Positions 32,946-43,759 of a stretch of 64,000 nucleotides of DNA are shown piece by piece. The DNA is taken from the NCBI GenBank assembly GCA_007844125.1, contig CM017572.1:27516248-27580247 (forward strand), written 5' to 3'. The notes under the pieces were generated by a model. The model was not told the DNA's origin, did not search any database, and worked only from the letters and a program-made list of their open reading frames with translations. The translations under genes were made by a program, and so were the position numbers. How positions within the stretch are numbered: the first letter of the stretch is position 1; every line of letters starts with the position of its first letter. This DNA is from Sinonovacula constricta (lineage: Eukaryota; Mollusca; Bivalvia; Cardiida; Solecurtidae).

Positions 32946-33575
32946 GTAGGCCTGTGTGATAAAATGTACACATCTAAACAAGAAACCATGATATATTGGG
33001 CTTTAGATCACGCAAGCTTAAAATCTATTTCCATTCTAACACGTTCTACAAGAAATTTTAAAACAACACAAATGCATACTACAGTGCAATGGTGAAGTAT
33101 TGATAGTGTTAGAACAAGATTTATAAAAAATGTCATGAATTAGCAATAAAGTTATAATCGCTTTAACAACTGTTTACAGATTGTAATAATTCTGTTAAGA
33201 AAAGCCACCTGATACTACCTAGTCAAGAACCATCTTTCAGTGTGCAAGTCCATATAATGTGTGTGGATTGTTTGTTTGTTTTTCATTTGTATATTCATTT
33301 GTGCCATTTGGACAATTTGTCATTGGTTGAGTTAAATATTTGTCTTTAAAGTGGTTAGTTTTTGTGGTCAAAAGATATTTTTGTGAAGACTTAAATCAAA
33401 ATCATAAAAGACAGTTGTAATTTCGTTTGATTAAGAAGTTTTGAGTTTGTTTATTTTTTTTCTTTTGAAATTATTATATTCTAAGTGACAATGAAGTGAT
33501 AAAGTTATATTTTAAATTGGACATTTAGTTAAAAGAAAGAGATCAATTTAAGGTGGTCAGGGAGATGTTGCCATC
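32946..33575 (+). other. AT-rich intergenic sequence
   Basis: No gene, tandem array or recognised element seen. Confidence 0.4.
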
Positions 33576-33580
33576 ACTAG

Positions 33581-33787
33581 CAGGGTTGTCATTAGGAGGC
33601 AACTGGCGGCCGATTTGAACGTCTAGAATGAAAATCGGGCCGCCTCAAATTTGAGAAAAAAATGAAAATCAGTCAAGAGCATGCCCCCAGACCCCTCTAG
33701 CAGCGCTTCTCACCTTCGGCGCTCGCATAGCCTAGCCTCCTCAAAAGTTAATTGAGCCTGCTCAAAATATTTCTAGTGACAACCCTG
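33581..33787. mobile_element. Small hAT-like MITE, 207 bp
   Basis: Ends CAGGGTTGTCA at 33581-33591 and TGACAACCCTG at 33777-33787, flanked by the target duplication ACTAG (33576-33580, 33788-33792). Shares end style and 5-bp duplication with the element at 8404-9376. Confidence 0.85.
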
Positions 33788-34012
33788 ACTAGATAATTTG
33801 CAGGAGACATTTGAAATAAATTTTTGTACTTTAAAAAATATGCATACCTTTCTTTGACAGACTTTAATTTAATTAATTGAATTTAATTGGCCTCAGATAA
33901 TCATTTAACACTGTCATTAAAAATCCTTTGTTGTCAATGTTGTGTTGTTTTTCTTCTTAAAATTGAAACTATATTGAAGACAGAGGATAAGAAAAGTATA
34001 CAACATATACTT

Positions 34013-34318
34013 GTTTGTTTATTGGGCTTATCGTCCCACTATCAGTATTTCAGTTATCTGAAGACGGTGTCCACTTGATACTGCTGCCTCACTGTGTATA
34101 GCATGCAGTGAACACATGGCATGATACCACACCCAGTCACATTATACTGTCACCGGGCCAACCAGTCGTGGAACTACCCTTATATTTGCTTCAATGTTTG
34201 CATGGGAGCTATACCATGCCATTTTTAATGACTTTGTTATGTCGCGGCCCGGGTCCAACACGGGGCCTCCTGAACCTAGAGCCGACACTACGGACTGCAC
34301 TTCCAGGTCCAGTTTCGC
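34013..34318 (-). mobile_element. SINE family 1, diverged
   Basis: Minus-strand copy from GTTTATTGGGCTTATCGTCC to CCAGGTCCAG. Confidence 0.8.
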
Positions 34319-34574
34319 ATACTTGTGGATAAATTTTAAATGCCTGTTCTTCTACTATTATGTTAACAGGTAGTCTTTTTCTGTTTAAAGATATTTATGG
34401 CTGACAAATACCTGTTCAATTTGTATTTTTAGTCTTGAGAACCATTTTTTTCATCATTCATTTTAATCTTTTTCATGATTTGTTTAATTAATTGGACTTC
34501 TTTTATGTTTTTTTTTGCTTGCTGTAAATAAAAGGAGAGGTTGAATCCAGTTTAAATCAGTATTGACCCACCCC

Positions 34575-34765
34575 TGACTTAATGGGTCGAGTTGCCGACT
34601 TGCAACTCCTCTGATTCCATGTCCTCGTGTGTTTGAACCCCTGTTGCGGCTCAAACTTTTATGTGAGAAGTTCTTTCAGCTTATTTGCAGTGCGCCAGTG
34701 GTTCTACCCTGATATTTGTCGGCGGTCTTTCTCTGCCAATAAAAGCTGGATATAACGTCACTTTA
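34575..34765 (+). mobile_element. SINE family 2, diverged
   Basis: TGGGTCGAGTTGCCGACTTG head part, body GCAGTGCGCCAGTGGTTCTA. Confidence 0.65.
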
Positions 34766-34849
34766 ATGACGAAGATTTTGATGCTAGGGTGTATCACAAA
34801 AATAAATATCTGGAAGTAAAAAAAAGCACCAATTACTGTTTGTTTCACT

Positions 34850-34985
34850 TGTTTGCTAGGATGTACAGGAGTGGTGGGCAATCGGAACTCCTCGGGTAAT
34901 TCAGTCCTCGGGACAATCATCCCGCGGATGTATCTGGTGCAATGATACTTACAGAAATCATGATCATTTTGTTTTGCTGGAAGTC
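34850..34985 (+). repeat. Dispersed repeat, copy 1
   Basis: CGGAACTCCTCGGGTAATTC, GGGACAATCATCCC, GCAATGATACTTAC and ATCATGATC recur inverted at 39115-39240. Confidence 0.7.
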
Positions 34986-35789
34986 AGAAAAATATGCTTT
35001 AAATGTAGTTCGCACAAAACATAAACATTGTGTCATTTGACAGCTGTTTTGTTTGCTGCGTTCTGTAAATTGGAGGATTTAAATTTGAAGCAGCCACAAA
35101 TTGAAGTTTAACTGGCATCGTGCTATAGTGAGCTGTCATCCAACCTGCCATCTTTGTTTTGACTTCTGTCACAAAATAAATCCCATTTAGGGAAATGGCC
35201 GAGGTGATCGAACTACCTACATACATCCAAAAGATGATTAGTAATTATCCGAGGTGTTTCGATTGGCGTGGTGGGGATCACCGAAGTCAAGGCGATTGAC
35301 GGATTAATTACATTTTTCCTTTGTTAAATGTATTTATTTAGAATTTTTTGATTTGCATCTTTGCAAAATGTGAATGTAATAAAAATAAATATATAAAAAA
35401 TAACTGAATGTGTACTGTCTTTATTTTATTCAAAAATTGAATGATTTTATCATTTTACAAAATGTAAAATATGCAAAAATAATAATACAGAATTAGATAT
35501 GACAACCAGTTCATATTATCCATAAAGCTGCACTAAGTAAAATATGTACAATTGTATGCATTTTTTTTTTTTGCATAAGCACCATATAAAAGCAGCCCTG
35601 CAAGTTACAATAGAAAGGCTGTCTGGCAGTTAAATCGAAATCAAGAAAAAGAAACAAAGTTTAATTCAATTGCTACAATTTGGGAATAAAACAATCTTCC
35701 ACAATTTCAGCAACTTCCATTCTGCAGCAGTAGATTTTATTCGTGCGTGTCTGCTGCAGCTACTGCACAAATATATTCTCACCTCAAGC

Positions 35790-36225
35790 GTGGGGGCGCC
35801 CGTGGCATCGTGGCGTGTCAATGACCTGTAACTCGTCTGAATACTTAGTCTTCCGCCACGTGGGTTCGAGTCCCACTCGGGGTAAAAGACATAACGTGGG
35901 AAGGTCTTCAAGCCATGTGGGTTCGAGTCCCACTCGGGGTAAAAGACATAACGTGGGAAGGTCTTCCAGCCATGTGGGTTCGAGTCCCACTCGGGGTAAG
36001 ACATAACGTGGGAAGGTCTTCCAGCCACGTGGGTTTGAGTCCCACTCGGGGTAAAAGACATAACGTGGGAAGGTCTTCCAGCCACGTGGGTTTGAGTCCC
36101 ACTCAGGGTAAAAGACATAACGTGGGAAGGTATTCCAGCTGACCTGTCGTGCTCCACTTGTTCTACCCATTTGTCTTGGATTGTCCTCCACCACAATAGC
36201 TAGACACTGTTATAATGATTATAAT
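35790..36225 (+). mobile_element. SINE family 2 with five tandem B-box units
   Basis: GGGCGCCCGTGGCATCGTGG head; then a ~57-bp unit (GTGGGTTCGAGTCCCACTCG, GACATAACGTGGGAAGG) occurs five times between 35860 and 36130 before the normal 3' body. Confidence 0.9.
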
Positions 36226-36960
36226 AATTCGCTGCAATGTATTTATAAGAATTTGTTCTCTATTCCATAGTAAATGTCACAACTTTGGAAGCAATTTAAC
36301 AGCAAACCATTTCTTTGGGGACCCCAACATTATACATTGTGCCCCAAAATTATACATTGTGAGAAAGACCCATGTATTATCTAATAAACAAGGCCTCTGC
36401 GATGAAAAAGTTATGTGTTGCAAAGACGGTTATCCTCCCCTGAAAACATGCACCGTAATTTTTGCAAGGTATAGTTGCACATTTTCAATGCAATGATCAG
36501 TATCGGTATAAATAAATCAGTCCATTATTGAGCATAGAAGTGTAGTTATTTTGCATTTTTATAATGCTACAGTGTGTAAGCTTTGTTTTACACCAAATTG
36601 CATGATATTATTTTAATTATAGCAAATACAGAAGAAAAAAAAACAAGACCATAAAAAAACACACACACAAAACAATACGAGACCCAAGTTTCTGAATATA
36701 CAAGTAATGTGGCCATGCCATGAAACCGGGTTTTAAACGATTTAACACAAATTATTAAGCGGAAACTGTTTTTCTATTTTAAGTAACAGTGACCTTGACA
36801 TTGATGCCACTGGCCCCAACTCTGATCTCGAGCTAGGTCTTCATGCAAGCTTGCTATATCCAAAAGTTTCTGCAAGATTGGTTAATCCAAACTGAAGTTA
36901 TTGACCAGAAACCCTCTGTTTGACACCAACCACCCGCTAACCCCAATCTAATAATGATTT
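36226..36960 (+). other. AT-rich intergenic sequence
   Basis: No coding exon recognised; contains A-rich runs near 36633-36670. Confidence 0.4.
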
Positions 36961-36969
36961 TCGTTGAAG

Positions 36970-38485
36970 TTGTTTTATTACCTCCTTGCTTTAAGTGAGT
37001 CATGTTATTACTTCCTTTTTCTTCAGGTGAGTTGTGTTATTACCTCCATGCTTCAGGTGAGTTGTGTTATTACCTCCATGCTTCAGGTGAGTTGTGTTAT
37101 TACCTCCATGCTTCAGGTGAGTCGTGTTATTACCTCCATGCTTCAGGTGAGTTGTTATTAAGTCCCTGCTTCAGGTGAGTTGTGTTATTACCTCCATGCT
37201 TCAGGTGAGTTGTGTTATTACCTTCATGCTTCAGGTGAGTTGTGTTATTACCTCCTTGCTTCAGGTGAGTTGTGTTATTACCTCCTTGCTTCAGGTGAGT
37301 TGTGTTATTACCTCCTTGCTTCAGGAGAGTTGTGTTATTACCTCCTTGCTTCAGGTGAGTTGTGTTATTACCTTCTTGCTTCAGGTGAGTTGTGTTATTA
37401 CCTTCTTGCTTCAGGTGAGTTGTGTTATTACCTCCATGCTTCAGGTGAGTTGTGTTATTACCTTCATGCTTCAGGTGAGTTGTGTTATTACCTCCTTGCT
37501 TCAGGTGAGTTGTGTTATTACCTCCTTGCTTCAGGTGAGTTGTGTTATTACCTCTTTGCTTCAGGTGAGTTGTGTTATTACCTCCTTGCTTCAGGAGAGT
37601 TGTGTTATTACCTCCTTGCTTCAGGTGAGTTGTGTTATTACTTCCTTGCTTCAGGTGAGTTGTGTTATTACCTCCTTGCTTCAGGTGAGTTGTGTTATTA
37701 CCTCCTTGCTTCAGGTGAGTTGTATTATTACCTCCTTGCTTCAGGTGAGTTGTGTTATTACCTCCTTGCTTCAGATGAGTTGTGTTATTACCTCCTTGCT
37801 TCAGGAGAGTTGTGTTATTACCTCCTTGCTTCAGGTGAGTTGTGTTTATTACCTCCTTGCTTCAGGTGAGTTGTGTTATTACCTCCTTGCTTCAGGTGAG
37901 TTATGTTATTACTTCCTTGCTTCAGGTGAGTTGTGTTATTACCTCCTCGCTTCAGGTGAGTTGTGTTATTACTTCCTTGCTTCAGGTGAGTTGTGTTATT
38001 ACCTCCTTGCTTCAGGTGAGTTGTGTTATTACCTCCTTGCTTCAGATGAGTTGTGTTACTACCTCCTTGCTTCAGGTGAGTCGTGTTATTACCTCATTAC
38101 TTCAGGTGAGTTGTGTTATTACCTTCTTACTTCAGGTGAGTCGTGTTATTACCTCCTTGCTTCAGGTGAGTGGTGTTATTACAGCCTTGCTTCAGGTGAG
38201 TCGTGTTAGTACCTACTTGCTTCAGATGAGTTGTGTTATTACCTCCTTGCTTCAGGTGAGTCGTGTTATTACCTCATTACTTCAGGTGAGTTGTGTTATT
38301 ACCTTCTTACTTCAGGTGAGTCGTGTTATTACCTCCTTGCTTCAAGTGAGTTGTGTTATTACCTCCTTGCTTCAGGAGAGTTGTGTTATTACCTCCATGC
38401 TTTAGGTGAGTCGTGTTATTACCTCCATGCTTCAGGTGAGTCATTTTATTATCTCCATGCTTTAGGTGAGTCATGTTATAACCTC
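36970..38485 (+). repeat. 30-bp satellite with splice-like units, about 1.5 kb
   Basis: About 50 units; each reads TTATTACCTCCTTGCTTCAG followed directly by GTGAGTTGTG. Edges at 36970-37020 and 38440-38485 are degenerate. The 10-codon period gives open frames of 344 codons, which I regard as non-coding. Confidence 0.97.
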
Positions 38486-38709
38486 CTTGTGCTGGGGAAA
38501 GTCTTTAATCATAGCATCTCTATCACCCAAAATCCAATCCTCAAACTCAAACCCTGAAAAAAAAAATTTTTTTTTGAAAAGTCAAATTATCAGTTTCTTT
38601 ACACAAAATCCACAATCAAACATTAAATTGTAAAAAGAGAATAACATGTTCTTTTACTAAACTCCTGAGGGCTGCCGTAGTCAAGCGATGAGTCAGAATG
38701 CCTAGGATA

Positions 38710-38985
38710 GGGATGGGATGGGATTAGCCAGCATTTTTGCCGATACTGTGCAGCAACATTTCTATCATTAGAGCACAGGGGCACTTATGAGGAGCCCAGG
38801 GACTGAACCAGGCCGGTCCATCATATTGACACAGACGAGTCAGGTGTAATGCTGTCCCCTTAGCCCCGAACATTAGAGGGAAGCCACTACTACCAGTTGA
38901 AAGTCTTTGGTTTGACCCAACTGGGATTTGAACCCACAACCTCCCGATCCACAAGCCAACGCTCTACCACCTGAGCTATGTCGCT
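38710..38985 (-). mobile_element. SINE family 3, full length
   Basis: Minus-strand copy; head CTCTACCACCTGAGCTATG at right; a further short tail piece (CAGTATCGGCAAAAAAGG) follows to 39020. Confidence 0.88.
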
Positions 38986-39114
38986 GCGCAGTATCGGCAA
39001 AAAAGGCCGGCTAATCCCAATCCCAAAATTAATATATGAAAGATTATAGGATGAAATAATCATATACACCACACCAATCCCATTTTTGAAGAACTATTTT
39101 ACAGTGTATTCTTC

Positions 39115-39285
39115 TTCCGGCAAACAAAACGATCATGATTCCGTAAGTATCATTGCACAGGATACATCTAAGGGATGATTGTCCCGAAGACAGAATTACC
39201 CAAGGAGTTCAGATTTAATCCTGGATAGTAGTGCTGGGAAATCGGTTGTAAATCATAATCGATCATCAGTCGCCACTTGACATCA
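39115..39285 (-). repeat. Dispersed repeat, copy 2 (inverted), joined to a second repeat
   Basis: Inverse of 34850-34985 to about 39240, then TGCTGGGAAATCGGTTG to GATCATCAG, the inverse of 27404-27450. Confidence 0.65.
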
Positions 39286-39546
39286 ATGCAAAGAGAATTC
39301 AAGTTTCCAGATACTTAACTACCTCCACACATTTGAGTAGCGGAAATGTAAGCGTTGTTTTGATTGACTGATACCTATTCAAATTTAACTCTCAATACAG
39401 CGATAGTGTAGATAAAAATCCCACGGTGTATGAATGGAGTGAAACGTATTCAGTAGCCGTGGGCTTTGACGATGGTATAAACTTGAAAATTACCAGTATT
39501 TGGATAGCATCGGTAACTGGGACAACAACTATAAAAAGTGAACTGT

Positions 39547-40068
39547 ATAGATAGTTTCCATGTGATGTCATAGGCACTGATAAGACAGATTAAGGCAGCC
39601 ATCTTTGAAGGCAGAAGCTAATGCAGGCTGAAATCTGGAAATAGGATGTATTAAACTCACCACTGTTTTTATTTTTCAGTCTATTGTACTGAATTTTATA
39701 TCCAATTAAGCAGACTTTATGAAGCATTTTAAATATGTAAATTATATTTTGATAGTTTAAAAGGTAAATTAAGTGCAAACAAAAGAGATACACTGTCCAT
39801 TTTGTTTAAGGATGAGCCAATAACTTAATTTATTTCTGTGTATGAGTTCTTTGTGAATTTATCAATTTTAAAAATATTGTATTCTAAAAATATGAATTTC
39901 AAGAGCTTTCCAATGGTGTTTAGCTTTTAATTTTTGGACATAAAATGAAGAAATAACAAGAAAGTAAAATTTATGCTTCTATACAAATTCATCTGAAAAT
40001 CCCTTGAAGTTACCATCAAAGATGGCTGCCAAGATAAGGAATCTTCACTAATGTGGAAACTATCTATA
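39547..40068 (-). mobile_element. MITE (TATAGTTTCCA family), overlaps cupin gene 3' end
   Basis: TATAGATAGTTTCCATGTGA at left, AATGTGGAAACTATCTATA at right. Supplies the last 46 codons and stop codon of the Cupin_5 reading frame. Confidence 0.88.
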
Positions 40069-40292
40069 GGCACCCTAGCTTCCAAAAGGGGAGGTAAGCC
40101 TAGCTTCCAATTATAAAACATGCTACCTGGCATAACTACAGCACTGTAAAGAGAGTAGTCTGCCCCATCTGCCAATTCAGCGCAGTACCAGGTATCGTGG
40201 GGCACCACTACTTGAGCAATGCATTCTGGGTGATTGACAACGTCTCCTAGCCGGTGGCACTCGTGCGAGCCATCATTCTTGAGCATGTGAAT
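39927..40292 (-). CDS. Cupin_5 gene exon 3, C-terminus in a MITE
   Basis: Minus-strand acceptor TATTCACAG above 40292. Family-like residues run from IHMLKNDG to MFYNWKLG. From about 40068 downward the frame continues 46 codons (IDSFHISEDS to HFMSKN) inside a dispersed MITE, then stops at 39927-39929. Confidence 0.8.
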   Translation of the reverse strand: MHMLKNDGSHECHRLGDVVNHPECIAQVVVPHDTWYCAELADGADYSLYSAVVMPGSMFYNWKLGLPPLLEARVPIDSFHISEDSLSWQPSLMVTSRDFQMNLYRSINFTFLLFLHFMSKN

Positions 40293-42681
40293 CTGTGAAT
40301 AGAAAAATGTTGATGTTTACTTTAAGTCTGAAAAAATTAAATAAAGAACTCAGGGATGGGAACTGACTCCCGTAGACCAAATGGATAATTCGAGTTCTAT
40401 TTTTGGGTTTTTCAGTCACAAGTTTATGGGATTGGGATTTGCCGGCATTTTTGCCGATACTGAGCAGCGACATTTCTATCATTATAGCATAGGGGCACAT
40501 ATGAGGTGCCCAGGGACTGAACCTGGCCGGTCCATTATACTGACACCGATTAGTCAGGCATAATGCTGTCCCCTTAGCCCTGAGCGTTAGGAGGTAAGCC
40601 ACTATTACCAACTTTAAAGTTTTTGGTTTGACCCGGCGGGGGTTTATCAATTTTACTTTTATGAACATCAAACAGATCCTGGGCTAGATAGCATATACCT
40701 AACAACACTTATTCATGACATAGCCTTCCTTGCTAATGTTCAACTGATCACAGAGTTTAGGATAAGTTTGTTTGTTTATTGGGTTTATTGTCCCACCAAC
40801 ATCATTTAAGTTATCTATCGACGGTGTCCACTTGAAGCAGAAATAGTGCTGCCTTCACTGTGTATAGCATGCCGTGAACACCTGGCATGACACCACACCC
40901 AGTCACATTATCCTGAAACCAGGCCAACCAGTCATGGAACTAGCCTTATATTTGCTTAAGCATTAGCAAGGGAGCTATACCACTACCATTTTTTAAGACT
41001 TTGGTATGTCAAGGCCCAGGATCGAACCCGGGGCCTCCCATACCTGGAGCCGACGCTCTACCAATGTGCTACTAGGTCCGGTTTGCCTAAATGTAATCAA
41101 TTTTTTAATAGAGGATTAAGAGGTAATGTCTGTTGTTTTGCAGAACTACTTTATCCCGAAATTTTGCACCCTTATACATAAATGCTTTTCTGCCTTTTCT
41201 TCAGTAATCTTTATCTCTCACCTTAACAATCCCTCCAGCATGCCAGTAGAACCCCTCGTCTGACAGATGTTTGTGCCACTTCACGCTGTTGGGGGCCCTG
41301 AGCAGGAAATATATACTGGTGCCTGTGGCTCGTGGACCAGAGTGGCTGCCATGGAACAATAGGAACAATGAGAAACTCACCTAAAACTTAAAATTCGGGA
41401 CAGAAATAACAAGAACATATCATACGAAGTGAAAACAAGATTTAACACCATCTGACCTACCAAGAAGATAATTTTAAACTGAAAATCATTCCCAACCTTT
41501 CTCTTTCGATTAGGTATCATACGTCTTCCGTACAAGAATTTATTTTATGAAAACTTGTCAACTAGAAGCAGATATAGTGCTGCCTTCACTGTGTATGACA
41601 TGCTGTGAACACCTGGTATGATACCACACCCAGTCACATTATCCTGACACCAGGCCAACCAGTCGTGGAATTACCCTTATATTTGCTGGAGCATTAGCAA
41701 AGGAGCTTGACCTTAAATGAAAACCCAACAATTTGCAATAGATGACAAAAGCGATGTGTTTGTTTGTTTAATACAACTGAACTATGCTGGAAAAGATGCA
41801 CATAGAAAAAAGGTTAAAAATTACATGAAAATGAGTGTTGTTTTACACATTTTCAGAAATCTCCTTGTTTGGAAACAGATAACTTTCTTCTTTGTGTATA
41901 TGAAAATAACAAATCTCTCATTTTCAAGTAATTTTGAACCTTAAAACTGGGAGTCTCCCTCCTAAGGGTTCGCTTGTATGGATGTGCAGCTGAAAAACGT
42001 CATGGCAATATAAGATATTTTACTAGAATGCGTGACATTATGTATATCATTAAATACATACATAGAGAGTTTCCACCTTTGATGGCAACTTGAAGAGAAG
42101 CATTAATTAAATTGTCTTGTATTTTCATCATTTGTGGTCCAAAAATTAAAAGCTATACACTATTGAAAAGCCCTTGAAATTCATATTTTTAGAATACAAT
42201 ATCTTTTTAATTGATGAATGCACTAAGAATTAATACACAGAAAAGATATAAAATTATGGGCTTATCTTTTAACAAAATAAACAGTGTATTTTTGAGGTTG
42301 TATTTTTTTTACCTTTAACAATACCAAAATAAAGTTTCAATATTTAAAACAGTTCATAAAAGCTGTTTAATTTGATTCGAATTTCAATAAAATAGACAGA
42401 AAAATAAGAACACAGAGGTGACATATTTTCAGATTTCGACCTGCATTAGCCTCTGCCTTCAAAGATGGCTGCCTTATACTGTCTTATCAGAGCCTATGAC
42501 ATCTCATGGAAACTATATATATATAAAGATCAAAAGAAGCTGCAAGTCACCTTGTTGAGGAGGTAAATGTAACATGTCTATCTCCACGAAACACTTCCCC
42601 GAAGAAACCGTAGCCTGTAGGATGAGGTACGAGCCCTAACTGCGTCCTTAAGCGATCAATCACGGCATCTGTAGCACTCAT
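39927..42681 (-). CDS. Cupin_5/DUF985 family protein (3 exons)
   Basis: Join of 42681-42551, 41345-41222 and 40292-39927 on the minus strand, about 206 residues. Exon 1 from ATG at 42681 gives MSATDAVIDRLRTQLGLVPH and GYGFFGEVFRG; exon 2 gives TSIYFLL, W-H-K-H-LSDEGFYWHAGG; exon 3 gives VVVPHDTWYCAEL and YSLYSAVVMPGSMF. This order (IYFLL, DE-WHAG, VP-TW-AEL, PG-F) matches the Cupin_5 (DUF985) fold typified by yeast YML079w; the ligand or reaction is not settled for the family. Introns are GT-AG with matching phases. An acceptor-like TTGCAG lies about 28 bases upstream of the ATG, so an upstream untranslated exon is likely. The last 46 codons fall inside a MITE, so the real C-terminus could differ. 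Confidence 0.85.
40430..40645 (-). mobile_element. SINE family 3, head truncated, in cupin intron
   Basis: TTGCCGGCATTTTTGCCGAT at left to GGTTTGACCCGGC at right; lacks the first tRNA half. Confidence 0.85.
40770..41085 (-). mobile_element. SINE family 1, full length, in cupin intron
   Basis: TTTGTTTATTGGGTTTATTG tail to CTACTAGGTCCGG head; B box GGATCGAACCCGGGG on plus. Confidence 0.9.
41222..41345 (-). CDS. Cupin_5 gene exon 2 (cupin core)
   Basis: Minus-strand acceptor CATGGCAG above 41345 and donor GTGAGA below 41222. Encodes S-HSGPRATGTSIYFLLRAP and VKWHKHLSDEGFYWHAGG; the H residues of WHKH and WHAG are the likely ligand-facing cupin positions. Confidence 0.88.
41563..41710 (-). mobile_element. 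SINE family 1, central fragment
   Basis: GAAGCAGATATAGTGCTGCC to GCATTAGCAAAGGAGC; both ends missing. Confidence 0.8.
42062..42520 (+). mobile_element. MITE (TATAGTTTCCA family)
   Basis: AGAGAGTTTCCACCTTTGAT at left, CATGGAAACTATATAT at right, 30 bases from the cupin exon 1 donor. Confidence 0.82.
42551..42681 (-). CDS. Cupin_5 gene coding exon 1
   Basis: ATG at 42681-42679; donor GTGACT just below 42551. An in-frame upstream extension exists, but the acceptor-like pyrimidine tract and CAG at about 42708-42720 suggest that part is intron. Confidence 0.8.
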
Positions 42682-42694
42682 CTTTATCGATTCA

Positions 42695-43275
42695 GCTGAA
42701 GTTCTGCTGCAACAGTAAATCAATGTTAAAAATGCTTTAAAGGTGTTATTCGACAGTTTGGACCAAAACAATTTTTCATTATACATCTTAGTAAACCATT
42801 GTTATATGAACAGATCTCCTAAAATGCTGTTTATTGATGTCCTACACCTGTCTGAAAAGTGAACCATAACGTCACAATTGTCATTTCAAACATGTATTTC
42901 CTATCTGAGCCACGCTGCACAGTTAGCTATTTTTAAACTAAGAAATCATGTGACCACTTATATTTAAACTCATCCACGTCATCAGTTGTGATGTTGATGT
43001 CTATTGTTAGCAGGAATCCCAATCGTTCTCATTTATAGATTTGAAAAGAATGAACATTTAAGTCTTGATTAACGAGTTTTACTGCCCTAAAATTGAGATA
43101 CTGTTGAAAATCATCAAAGCTTAGACTAATGTATGATTATTCTTTCTGCACAAATTATATACAAATATCCCAAACACAGGTCTGATATTGTTACATTTAT
43201 AAGATAAAAGCAAACTGTAGGACCCCACCTTTAAGTTCTGCTGTAACAGTAAAATCGCTGTTAGAAATGCCTTTA
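42695..43275 (-). repeat. Duplicated acceptor region around the TTAA MITE
   Basis: AGTTCTGCTGCAACAGTAAA at about 42701 and AGTTCTGCTGTAACAGTAAA at about 43234, each followed by a similar TGTTA-AATGC stretch. On minus this is a pyrimidine tract plus CAG acceptor. Confidence 0.75.
42737..43234. mobile_element. TTAA-flanked MITE, copy 1
   Basis: TTAA, AGGTGTTATTCGACAGTTTG at left; ACTGTAGGACCCCACC, TTAA at right. Same family as 54406-54859. TTAA targets are typical of piggyBac and Kolobok groups. Confidence 0.82.
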
Positions 43276-43324
43276 TAAAACATTTCAAACTTATTTGTAA
43301 ACTAGAGTTAAGACACATATCATC

Positions 43325-43758
43325 TTCCATAGTTTGTTTATTGGGTTAACTGTCCCACCAATCTGTTATCTAGACACAGTGATAGCCTATCATAATGACT
43401 TATCTTACTTATCAATGGTTGAATACTTGCCTTACTTATGTTTGTTTATTGGGTTTATCATCCCACCAACAGTATTTCAGTTATCTGGAGACCGTGTTCA
43501 CTTGAAGCAGATATAGTGCTGCCTTCACTGTGTATAGCATGCCATGAACACCTGACATGATACCACACCCAGTCACATTATCCTGACACTGGGCTAACCA
43601 GTCATGGAACTACCCTTATATTTGCTTGAGCATTAGCAAGGGAGCTATACTACTATCATTTTTAACAACTTTGGTATGTCGCGGCCCGCGATCGAACCCA
43701 GGGCCTCTCGTACCTTAAGATGATGCTCTAATGACTGCACTACCAGATCCGGTCCTGT
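43325..43758 (-). mobile_element. SINE family 1, full length, preceded by a fragment
   Basis: A tail fragment at 43328-43378 (GTTTGTTTATTGGGTTAACT), then a full element 43440-43755 ending GCACTACCAGATCCGG. Confidence 0.85.
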
Positions 43759-43759
43759 A

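Noticed and set aside
37175..38557. 344-codon frame with VSCVITSLLQ repeats (looks like a membrane protein)
   Set aside because: 30-bp satellite; the hydrophobic look comes from the unit sequence, and three frames are open in succession.
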